Positions 19,143 through 26,387 of a stretch of DNA of 64,000 nucleotides are shown here, piece after piece. Under the pieces are notes generated by a model. That model ran no database searches. It saw nothing but the letters and a program-made list of their open reading frames with translations, and was not told where the DNA came from. Position numbers and translations under genes: made by a program. Each line of letters begins with the position of its first letter. The first letter of the stretch is position 1. The stretch covers positions 124,001-188,000 of the forward strand of contig NZ_JAAEHL010000002.1 in assembly GCF_010614725.1 (NCBI RefSeq). Direction: 5' to 3'. The DNA comes from Flavobacterium ajazii (lineage in GTDB: Bacteria; Bacteroidota; Bacteroidia; Flavobacteriales; Flavobacteriaceae).

Positions 19143-19209
19143 TCTCGCAGATTTTGCAGAACCTAAGGTTTTTATCTAAAAATCTGCTCAATTTGCTAAA
19201 TCTGCGAGA
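19143..19209. repeat. Dyad-symmetric CAGATTT-type repeat
   Basis: TCTCGCAGATTTTGCAGA on the left pairs with TTGCTAAATCTGCGAGA on the right around a spacer of about 25 nt. The same wording forms the inner arms of the 50238-50415 element. Confidence 0.65.
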
Positions 19210-19318
19210 AACATAAAACATTAAGCTTTCAAATTTTAACTACTATTGCTAGCAAATTACTTCTAATATCACTTTTACAATTTAACAAATTATTAATAAG
19301 CTCAGATTCAGGTTATTC

Positions 19319-19326
19319 TATTTTTG
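19319..19326 (+). promoter_or_regulatory. Candidate -7 element of the DUF5686 gene
   Basis: TATTTTTG matches TAnnTTTG and lies 18 bases before the ATG at 19344. No clear TTG is seen at the expected -33 distance. Confidence 0.4.
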
Positions 19327-19343
19327 TAAGACAATCCACTTAC

Positions 19344-21833
19344 ATGAAAAACATTATTTTATCTGCCCTTTTATTTTTTTCAATTTCAAATTTTGCCCAA
19401 ATCAAAGGAACTATAACCGATGAAAAGGGAAATCCCCTGCCGTTTGTATCCATTTTTGAAGAGAACACCTATACCGGAACTACCTCAAACGAACAGGGAA
19501 AATATCAGTTGAATGTAAAGGAACCGGGTAAAAACAAAATCATTTTTCAGTATCTGGGTTTTAAAACCCAAAAACTCACTGTTGCTTCAGACTCAAAATC
19601 AATAATTCTTGATGTAAAAATGTCCGAAGAAAGTTTTACTTTAAACGAAGTCATTATTGACCCTAAAAATAATCCCGCAGATGCCATTATAAAAAGTGCA
19701 ATTGCAAACAAAAAGGAGAATTCAGATAAAACAGGACGTTATACAGCCGACTTTTATTCGAAAGGGATGTTTAAAGTAAAAGACCTCCCTAAAAAAATTC
19801 TGGGACAAAAAGTAGATCTTGGCGAAGATATGGCATCCAATTTAGATTCAACGGGAACCGGAATTTTATATCTATCTGAAACTATTTCAAAAATCACTTT
19901 CGAAAAACCGGACAAGTTAAAAGAGAAAATAATTGCTTCTAAAATCTCTGGAAACGACAGAGGATATAGCTACAATACTGCAGCCTTATCGACTTATGAT
20001 TTTTATGAGAATACCCTGGACTTCGATATCAGGCTCATTTCACCTATTGCAAATAATGCTTTCAGTTATTACAAATACAAACTTGAAGGCACTTTTTTTG
20101 ACGACAATAAACATCAGATCAACAAAATTAAAGTATCTCCTAAACGTGATAAAGAACCTGTTTTTGAAGGTTACATTTATATTGTCGATGACAGTTTTGC
20201 CATTTATGCCATTGATTTAGACATCAAAGGTTACCGAATGAAAAACGAATTTACCGAAGTGATGAGTCTAAAACAGAGCTTCAGTTATAATTCTGCCAAT
20301 AAAATCTGGTCCAAAAATGCACAAACCCTATCGTTTAATGCGGGCTTTTTTGGAATAAAATTTTCGGGAACTTTCAACTACGTGTATTCTAATTATGAAT
20401 TTCCTGCTGCATTCGAAAAGAAAATTTTTGGAAACGAAATAGTCGCTTTTGAACTTAACGCTAATAAAAAAGACGATTTGTATTGGAATGAAATTCGTCC
20501 GATTCCGTTAACGCTTGAAGAAAGTACTGATTATGCAAAAAAAGACAGTCTGCAGACAATTAGAAAATCACAAAAATACACTGATTCTATAGATGCTAAA
20601 AACAATAAATTTAAGATTATTGATATTTTAAGAGGCTACGATTATAAAAACACATATGAGAAACATTCTTTTAAATACGAAGGTTTATTAAACTTTACTT
20701 CATTGAGTTTTAATACAGTTCAAGGCTTCAATCTTGATTCTGGATTTTCATTTAAAAAATGGAATGAGGAAAAAGGAAAAAGCACACTAATTAGTACAAC
20801 CTTTAATTATGGCTTTTCAGACCAGCGTTTACGTGTAACCGGAGAATTCAGTCATCGTTTCAATACTATCAATTACGCATCAATCTGGGTTTCGGGAGGA
20901 ACCAAAACTGCTCAGTTTAATGGATCCGAACCTATTACTAAATTTGTCAATTCTATAAGCTCTTTATTTTTTAAAGACAATTATATAAAATTGTACAATT
21001 TAGAATTTCTTCAGGTCAATTATGCTCAGGATATTGCAAACGGAATAAATCTCAACGCAAAAATTGCTTACGAACAACGAAAACCGCTCTTTAATACAAC
21101 TGATTATTCTTTCTTTAAAAGAGATGATATTTATTCATCAAATAATCCACTGGATCCCGATGATTTTAGTACTCCCGCTTTTACTCAGCATCATTTAATT
21201 AAAGCCAATCTGAATTTGAGAATTAATTTTGGAAACAAATATATTTCAAGACCGAACGGCAGGTATAATTTCAAAGATGAAAAGTATCCAACTGTTTATT
21301 TTGCTTTTGAAAAAGCTTTTGCTGCTAGTGAAAAAAATTACGAATTCGAACGCATTGGAACTTCAATTCAATATGATTTAAAATTAGATAACAAAGGTCT
21401 TTTGGGGATGAATTTTAAGGCCGGTAAATTCTTCAATGCCAAGAACATTGCTTTTATAGATTACAGGCATTTCAACGGAAACCAGACACATATTGGCACG
21501 ACAGACCGTTATCTTAATGTGTTCAATTTAATGCCTTATTATTCGAACAGCACAAACGACAGTTATTTTGAAATGCATTTGGAACACAACGATATGGGAT
21601 TTGTAACCAATAAAATTCCATTAATCAATCTTTTAAAATCTACAATGAATATCGGATTTCACTCATTAGCAATTCCCGACAGAAAGCCTTATTCTGAGTT
21701 TACAGTTGGTTTAGACAATTTAGGTTTCGGAAAATTCAAATTGTTCCGAATTGATTATGTTCATTCTTATCAAGGCGGCGTTCAGCAAAACGGTGTTGTA
21801 TTTGGGTTGAAAATTTTGAATGTATTAGATTAA
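19344..21833 (+). CDS. DUF5686 outer-membrane protein with CarboxypepD_reg-like domain
   Basis: 829 residues. A signal peptide (about 1-18, ending NFAQ) precedes a CarboxypepD_reg-like beta-sandwich (about 20-105, IKGTITDEKGNPLPFVSIF). The rest matches the DUF5686 layout, with a middle region and a C-terminal beta-barrel rich in alternating strands. It has no TonB box or plug, so it is not a classic TonB receptor. The function of the family is not established. It is a single gene flanked by repeats. Confidence 0.85.
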   Translation: MKNIILSALLFFSISNFAQIKGTITDEKGNPLPFVSIFEENTYTGTTSNEQGKYQLNVKEPGKNKIIFQYLGFKTQKLTVASDSKSIILDVKMSEESFTLNEVIIDPKNNPADAIIKSAIANKKENSDKTGRYTADFYSKGMFKVKDLPKKILGQKVDLGEDMASNLDSTGTGILYLSETISKITFEKPDKLKEKIIASKISGNDRGYSYNTAALSTYDFYENTLDFDIRLISPIANNAFSYYKYKLEGTFFDDNKHQINKIKVSPKRDKEPVFEGYIYIVDDSFAIYAIDLDIKGYRMKNEFTEVMSLKQSFSYNSANKIWSKNAQTLSFNAGFFGIKFSGTFNYVYSNYEFPAAFEKKIFGNEIVAFELNANKKDDLYWNEIRPIPLTLEESTDYAKKDSLQTIRKSQKYTDSIDAKNNKFKIIDILRGYDYKNTYEKHSFKYEGLLNFTSLSFNTVQGFNLDSGFSFKKWNEEKGKSTLISTTFNYGFSDQRLRVTGEFSHRFNTINYASIWVSGGTKTAQFNGSEPITKFVNSISSLFFKDNYIKLYNLEFLQVNYAQDIANGINLNAKIAYEQRKPLFNTTDYSFFKRDDIYSSNNPLDPDDFSTPAFTQHHLIKANLNLRINFGNKYISRPNGRYNFKDEKYPTVYFAFEKAFAASEKNYEFERIGTSIQYDLKLDNKGLLGMNFKAGKFFNAKNIAFIDYRHFNGNQTHIGTTDRYLNVFNLMPYYSNSTNDSYFEMHLEHNDMGFVTNKIPLINLLKSTMNIGFHSLAIPDRKPYSEFTVGLDNLGFGKFKLFRIDYVHSYQGGVQQNGVVFGLKILNVLD

Positions 21834-21836
21834 AAA

Positions 21837-22060
21837 AGGTTCTAAGATAATAAGATTCTGAGGAGCTAAGTTTTTTCTCTGCAATTCCTTTGTTTAAAAA
21901 CAAAAGTGTCTACAAATAAAAATCCTTAACCTTAAATCTTTATCTTTAGTTTTACGCAGATTTTACAGATTTAAGCGGATTTTCATTTTGATTCTCTTTA
22001 CGTGGACTTCGACTCCGCTCAGCCTGACAAAAAAATTGATTCTAAAAAACCTTTGTCCCT
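21837..22060. repeat. Cluster of decayed intergenic repeats
   Basis: This 250-base gap between the convergent DUF5686 and CDF genes holds no gene. It contains a CTAAG-type stretch (TTCTAAGATAATAAGATTC), a CAGATTT-type piece (ACGCAGATTTTACAGATTT near 21955) and the phrase CTTCGACTCCGCTCAGCC near 22007, which looks like another dispersed repeat half. Confidence 0.45.
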
Positions 22061-22084
22061 TTGAAACTTTGCAACCATGAACCT

Positions 22085-22963
22085 CTAACAATGATAATCA
22101 TCAGGTTCAATATGAATTAGAACATTTCCTAATTGAGGAATTTCTTCTTTTAGTTTATCTTGTAATTTGTGTGATAAATCATGGCCTTCTTTTACCGAAA
22201 TTTTAGCAGAAACAATGGCATGAAGATCTACATGATAACGCATTCCGGCTTTTCGGATATAACACTTTTCTGTTCCAAGAATACCAGGAACTTTCAAAGC
22301 AACAACACGGATTTCTTCTACCAAATCATCATTAAGATTTTCATCCATGATTTCGCCAAGAGCCGGTCTGAAAATTTTATAGCTATTATATAAAATAAAA
22401 AATGCTGCAAAAAGTGCCGCCCAGTCATCTGCAGATTCATATCCTTTACCCATAAACAAAGCAAATGAAATTCCGATAAAGGCTGCTACAGAAGTTATTG
22501 CATCGCTTCGATGGTGCCAGGCATCCGCCGCCAAAGAAGTACTATTGGTTTGTTTGCTTCGTTTCATTACCAATCTAAAAGAATATTCTTTCCAGATTAT
22601 AATCGCACCTAAAACGTACAAAGTCCACAATTTCGGTAAATCATGGGAGGTCTGAATATTAGCAATACTTTCATAACCTATAATTGTTGCCGAAGTAATT
22701 AAAAACCCAACCACCAAAAATGTAATCAGGGGCTCTGCTCGCCCATGCCCATAAGGATGATTTTCATCTGCCGGTTTATTCGAATATTTGATTCCGAACA
22801 GCACCAAAAACGATGAAAATATATCCGTGGTAGATTCGATTGCATCAGCAATCAGGGCATAAGAATTGCCAAAAAAACCTGCTAAGCCTTTTGTAAGGGC
22901 TAAGCAGGTGTTTCCGGCTATACTAAAGTATGTAGCTTTTATAGCTTTTTGTTCGTTTGTCAT
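22085..22963 (-). CDS. Cation diffusion facilitator family transporter
   Basis: 292 residues, normal for CDF proteins. Six membrane helices lie in residues 10-205. The transport-site motifs are ADAIESTTDIFSS in helix 2 (about 39-51) and the HxxxD of AWHHRSDAIT in helix 5 (about 147-156), consistent with divalent metal/proton antiport. The cytoplasmic C-terminal domain has RYHVDLHAIV, VKEGHDLSHKLQ and a final HIEPDDYHC. It exports Zn, Fe, Co or Mn from the cytosol; the specific ion cannot be decided. It is a single gene, with a dyad repeat in its upstream region. Confidence 0.92.
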   Translation of the reverse strand: MTNEQKAIKATYFSIAGNTCLALTKGLAGFFGNSYALIADAIESTTDIFSSFLVLFGIKYSNKPADENHPYGHGRAEPLITFLVVGFLITSATIIGYESIANIQTSHDLPKLWTLYVLGAIIIWKEYSFRLVMKRSKQTNSTSLAADAWHHRSDAITSVAAFIGISFALFMGKGYESADDWAALFAAFFILYNSYKIFRPALGEIMDENLNDDLVEEIRVVALKVPGILGTEKCYIRKAGMRYHVDLHAIVSAKISVKEGHDLSHKLQDKLKEEIPQLGNVLIHIEPDDYHC

Positions 22964-22981
22964 TCAGACTATTTTTTTTTC

Positions 22982-23057
22982 GCCACGAATTTCACGAAGA
23001 CTAACTTTGTGTTTTCATTTCACTAATTTAAAAAACTAAATTTGTGAAATTCATGGC
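22982..23057. repeat. Dyad-symmetric repeat (GCCACGAATTTCAC class)
   Basis: GCCACGAATTTCACGAA on the left pairs with TTTGTGAAATTCATGGC on the right (15 of 17 positions). It fills the gap between the CDF gene and murA. Confidence 0.6.
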
Positions 23058-23065
23058 TAACTTTT

Positions 23066-24379
23066 TTAAGCTCTAACGATTTTAGCTCCAATGGCTCTTA
23101 AACGCTCATCGATACGCTCATATCCACGATCAATTTGTTCAATATTTTGGATTGTGCTTGTTCCTTTTGCTGAAAGTGCTGCAATCAACAATGAAATTCC
23201 CGCACGAATATCAGGAGAAGACATTGTAGTTGCTTTCAATTGTGATTCAAAATTATGTCCCATAACCACAGCTCTGTGCGGATCACATAACATGATTTTT
23301 GCTCCCATATCGATTAATTTATCCACAAAGAACAAACGGCTTTCGAACATTTTTTGATGAATTAAAACATCTCCTTTTGCTTGTGTTGCCACAACCAAAA
23401 CAATACTTAATAAGTCAGGAGTAAAACCTGGCCATGGTGCATCAGCAATAGTCAAGATAGAACCGTCGATATCTGTTTTCACTTCGTATCCGTCTTTGTG
23501 AGCCGGAATGTAAATATCGTCGTTACGTTTTTCGATTGTAATACCTAATTTTCTGAAAGTATTCGGAATCAAACCTAAATTCTCCCAACTTACATTTTTA
23601 ATCGTGATTTCGCTTTTTGTCATAGCCGCTAATCCGATCCAAGAACCGATTTCAATCATATCAGGAAGAATTCTGTGTTCACAACCACCAAGGCTTTCAA
23701 CACCTTCGATAGTCAATAAGTTAGAACCAACTCCAGTGATTTTAGCTCCCATAGAGTTTAGCATTTTGCATAACTGTTGTAAGTAAGGTTCACAAGCAGC
23801 GTTGTAAACTGTTGTTTGCCCTTTTGCTAAAACCGCAGCCATTACAATGTTTGCAGTTCCGGTTACAGAAGCTTCGTCAAGGAGCATATCTGTTCCCTGA
23901 AGACCTTCTTCCGGTGATTCTACTCCGTAAAAGTGATCTTCTCTGTTGTATCTGAATTTTGCTCCAAGGTTAATAAAACCTTCAAAGTGTGTATCTAATC
24001 TACGACGACCGATTTTATCCCCTCCCGGTTTTGGAATATATCCTTTTCCGAAACGAGCCAAAAGCGGTCCAACAATCATAATAGAACCACGAAGCGCTCC
24101 TCCTTCTTTTTTAAAAGCTTCGGTTTCTAAATATCCAACATTTACTTCATCAGCCTGAAAAGTAATCGATCCTGGTTCGTTACGTTGAATTTTCACCCCT
24201 AAATTCCCCAACAAAGTGATTAATTTATTGATGTCTATAATATCAGGAATGTTATTAATTTTTACCTTCTCTCCTGTTAGAAGCACGGCACATAAAATTT
24301 GTAATGCTTCATTCTTTGCTCCTTGCGGAGTGATTTCTCCTTTTAAAGGAGTTCCTCCTTCGATTTTAAAAATTCCCAT
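23066..24379 (-). CDS. murA: UDP-N-acetylglucosamine 1-carboxyvinyltransferase, Asp-type active site
   Basis: 437 residues. It catalyses the first committed step of peptidoglycan synthesis, adding enolpyruvate from PEP to UDP-GlcNAc. Lys22 and Asn23 (GAKNE) of the substrate site are present. The catalytic loop reads PKPGGDKIGRRRLDTH, so Asp121 occupies the position of the usual Cys (GGC in E. coli). That Cys is the fosfomycin target, so the enzyme should be intrinsically fosfomycin insensitive. RAGISLLIAALSAKG and the DRGYERIDERL tail are also typical. It lies downstream of DUF4290 in the same direction. Confidence 0.95.
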   Translation of the reverse strand: MGIFKIEGGTPLKGEITPQGAKNEALQILCAVLLTGEKVKINNIPDIIDINKLITLLGNLGVKIQRNEPGSITFQADEVNVGYLETEAFKKEGGALRGSIMIVGPLLARFGKGYIPKPGGDKIGRRRLDTHFEGFINLGAKFRYNREDHFYGVESPEEGLQGTDMLLDEASVTGTANIVMAAVLAKGQTTVYNAACEPYLQQLCKMLNSMGAKITGVGSNLLTIEGVESLGGCEHRILPDMIEIGSWIGLAAMTKSEITIKNVSWENLGLIPNTFRKLGITIEKRNDDIYIPAHKDGYEVKTDIDGSILTIADAPWPGFTPDLLSIVLVVATQAKGDVLIHQKMFESRLFFVDKLIDMGAKIMLCDPHRAVVMGHNFESQLKATTMSSPDIRAGISLLIAALSAKGTSTIQNIEQIDRGYERIDERLRAIGAKIVRA

Positions 24380-24399
24380 AGTTTTTTTAGGTTCTTCTT

Positions 24400-24475
24400 T
24401 AAGATACTAAGGTTCTTAGATTCTAAGATTCTGAGTCAAAAACTTAGTTACTTAGCAACTTAGACACTTAACAGC
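24400..24475. repeat. CTAAG-rich decayed repeat between DUF4290 and murA
   Basis: Stretch of overlapping words such as AGATACTAAGGTTCTTAG, TTCTAAGATTCTGAG and ACTTAGTTACTTAGCAACTT, with partial self-complementarity. The same vocabulary is seen near 7.9 kb and 21.8 kb. Confidence 0.5.
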
Positions 24476-25198
24476 TTATTTGTTTTGATTGTTATTTTTC
24501 TGAAAAGGTTTTTTACCTCCTTTATTATTATTTTTATTGTTTTGAATTTTTGGCTGTCCAGGCTGTGAAATTTTATTCGACATGCGTTTGTTGGTACGCA
24601 TCAAATCAGTTGTATTTAAAAGCTCCTCTGTACTTTGCAACAAATTGATTTTCCCTCCGGACAGTTCGTATAAATGTTCAAAAATCACATCATCTTTTAC
24701 GGTGTCTTTGTTCCAGCTTAAGAAAGATTTTTTCATGTGGTTGGCAATAACCAAAACCAAAGCATTTTTCATTTCTCCTTCTTCCCATTTGTTAGCAACA
24801 TCAATCATGTATTTAATGTTGTTTCCGTAAAATCTATACTTAGGAAAATTTTGCGGATACTGTAAAACATCCGGTTTTAGCTCCAAAACTTCTCTGGATG
24901 GAATCGGGTATGGAGATTCAACATTCAGTTTAAAATCAGACATTATAAAAAGCTGATCCCAAAGTTTATGCTGAAAATCCGGCACATCACGCAAATGCGG
25001 GTTTAAGCTTCCCATAACCTGAATGATATATTTTGCGGCTTTATTGCGCGTTTCATCATCTTCGATTGCAGTAGCCTGATCTATCAGTTTTTGTAAATGA
25101 CGACCATACTCCGGAATTATTAAGCGCTGTCTTTCAGAATTGTATTCTAAATTATAGACAACATCACTCGCGGCTTCTCTTTTATATTTTTCGATCAT
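24476..25198 (-). CDS. DUF4290 family protein
   Basis: 240 residues, cytoplasmic. It begins MIEKYKREAASDVVYNLEYN and contains DVPDFQHKLWDQLFIMSDF and YPIPSREVLELKPDVLQYP, the typical wording of the Bacteroidota-specific DUF4290 family, of unknown function. The C-terminal 35 residues are low-complexity Asn/Lys (GQPKIQNNKNNNKGGKKPFQ), possibly nucleic-acid binding or simply disordered. It follows DUF493 by 4 bases and precedes murA, a gene order conserved in Flavobacteria, which hints at a link with the envelope. Confidence 0.88.
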   Translation of the reverse strand: MIEKYKREAASDVVYNLEYNSERQRLIIPEYGRHLQKLIDQATAIEDDETRNKAAKYIIQVMGSLNPHLRDVPDFQHKLWDQLFIMSDFKLNVESPYPIPSREVLELKPDVLQYPQNFPKYRFYGNNIKYMIDVANKWEEGEMKNALVLVIANHMKKSFLSWNKDTVKDDVIFEHLYELSGGKINLLQSTEELLNTTDLMRTNKRMSNKISQPGQPKIQNNKNNNKGGKKPFQKNNNQNK

Positions 25199-25202
25199 AA
25201 GT

Positions 25203-25499
25203 TTATAATGAAACTATACCTTCTATTGTAGAAACTTCTTTGTATTTGCTAATCACATCATCTGAACTGTTCATAGTAACATCTACAGAAACGCTGGTAA
25301 ATTTACCGGTTTTAGATTTTGTTGTTTTAATAACCGCCCCCATTCTGTCAAAAGCTTTTTGAACACGCTCAACATTATCGGCTACAGACGGCACAATAAA
25401 TTTGTATAAGTATTCTGCCGGCCAGGTATTTGCGTTATCCAGCTCGACTTTTAATCTTTCATAAAATTCGGCTGTGTTTTTTTCTTTATCGTTCTCCAT
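25203..25499 (-). CDS. DUF493 family protein (YbeD-like)
   Basis: 98 residues with a small ferredoxin-like fold typical of DUF493: FIVPSVADNVERVQKAF (about 49-65) then the strand FTSVSVDVTMNSSDDVI (about 67-83) and a terminal EGIVSL. YbeD of E. coli is linked to LipB regulation, but the molecular role is unproven. It is the first gene of the DUF493-DUF4290-murA unit. A TATATTTG motif on the minus strand (complement of 25519-25526) is a candidate -7 promoter element. Confidence 0.85.
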   Translation of the reverse strand: MENDKEKNTAEFYERLKVELDNANTWPAEYLYKFIVPSVADNVERVQKAFDRMGAVIKTTKSKTGKFTSVSVDVTMNSSDDVISKYKEVSTIEGIVSL

Positions 25500-25518
25500 T
25501 CGTAATTAAAAATAAAGG

Positions 25519-25526
25519 CAAATATA
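25519..25526 (-). promoter_or_regulatory. Candidate -7 element of the DUF493-DUF4290-murA unit
   Basis: The complement reads TATATTTG, 19 bases before the DUF493 ATG. No TTG was found at the usual -33 distance, so only the -7 half is supported. Confidence 0.45.
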
Positions 25527-25625
25527 CGTTTTTGATTTCTGATTTTAGATTTTTTTTCAATCCCAAACTTCTTATTATTTTCTATTCTATAAATAATTCA
25601 AATACAAAACAATATCTCCTCTTTT

Positions 25626-25702
25626 AGCCCTGATTAAGGCGGCATCCTTTTATGGTGGTGTTCACCATAAAAGATAAAGCCGAAAGCAGGAACCTATGTC
25701 TG
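25626..25702 (+). repeat. Structured intergenic element, copy B
   Basis: Starts at AGCCCTGATTAAGGCGGCAT, lacking the first AGCCCC half. The main stem is CTTTTATGGTG / CACCATAAAAG with a 5-nt loop. Compared with copy A, the base change G to A is balanced by C to T on the other arm. A GCAG/CTGC hairpin closes the end. It lies between the divergent DUF493 and AAA-ATPase genes, so it is not the tail of an upstream plus-strand gene. Confidence 0.7.
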
Positions 25703-25762
25703 CAAAAATGCCAAATCTTTCGCTTCAGACAAATAATCTTTTTAATTATGAATAAGTTTAGG

Positions 25763-25770
25763 TAAATTTG
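25763..25770 (+). promoter_or_regulatory. -7 promoter element that decides the ATPase start
   Basis: TAAATTTG at 25763-25770 would place transcription start near 25777. The TTG at 25768 is therefore part of the promoter and cannot be the start codon; the GTG at 25789 is favoured. Confidence 0.55.
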
Positions 25771-25788
25771 CGCTTTATTTTTAGAATA

Positions 25789-26322
25789 GTGCAAAAAGAA
25801 ATCATAGTTCTCCTTGGCGGTCCTGGCACAGGAAAATCTACGCTTATAAACGAATTAGTTGCTCGTGGCTATTGCTGCTACCCTGAAATTTCAAGAGAAG
25901 TTACACTCGAAGCCCAAAAAAGAGGTATCGAGCAATTGTTTTTGGAACAGCCTTTATTGTTCAGCGAAATGCTGCTTGAAGGTCGTATTCAGCAATTTAA
26001 AAGTGCATTAGAAGAACCTGACAACGTAGTTTTTATTGACCGCGGAATCCCTGATGTTGTTGCTTATATGGATTATATTGGCGACCAATATCCGGAGTTT
26101 TTCACAAAAGCCTGTGAAGACTACAAATATTCTAAAACTTTTATTCTGCCGCCCTGGGAAGAAATTTACGAAAGTGACACAGAACGTTATGAAAATTTTG
26201 AACAGGCGCTGGAAATCCAGAAACATCTTATTGAAACCTACAAAAAATATGGTTACGATTTAATTGAGGTCCCGAAAGACACGGTTGAAAACAGAATTCT
26301 TTATATATTAGACAAAATTTAG
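25789..26322 (+). CDS. AAA-family ATPase/kinase-like protein
   Basis: 177 residues starting at GTG (VQKEIIVLLGGPGTGKST). The P-loop GGPGTGKST (about residues 10-18) is perfect. VFIDRGIPDVVAYMDYI (about 80-96) supplies the Walker B Asp and resembles the AAA_28/NadR-kinase-like family of small P-loop proteins. Its substrate is unknown; a nucleotide or nucleoside kinase role is possible. A longer frame from a TTG at 25768 is rejected because it overlaps the promoter. It lies upstream of recQ, with a gap of about 65 bases. Confidence 0.82.
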   Translation: MQKEIIVLLGGPGTGKSTLINELVARGYCCYPEISREVTLEAQKRGIEQLFLEQPLLFSEMLLEGRIQQFKSALEEPDNVVFIDRGIPDVVAYMDYIGDQYPEFFTKACEDYKYSKTFILPPWEEIYESDTERYENFEQALEIQKHLIETYKKYGYDLIEVPKDTVENRILYILDKI

Positions 26323-26387
26323 CAGCCTGGTTTAAAGTTGCAAAACTAGAAACTGATTTCTAAATTTTTAACTTTAACACATTGGCC

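Noticed and set aside
25768..25788. Extended N-terminus of the AAA ATPase from a TTG
   Set aside because: The TTG lies inside the TAAATTTG promoter element.
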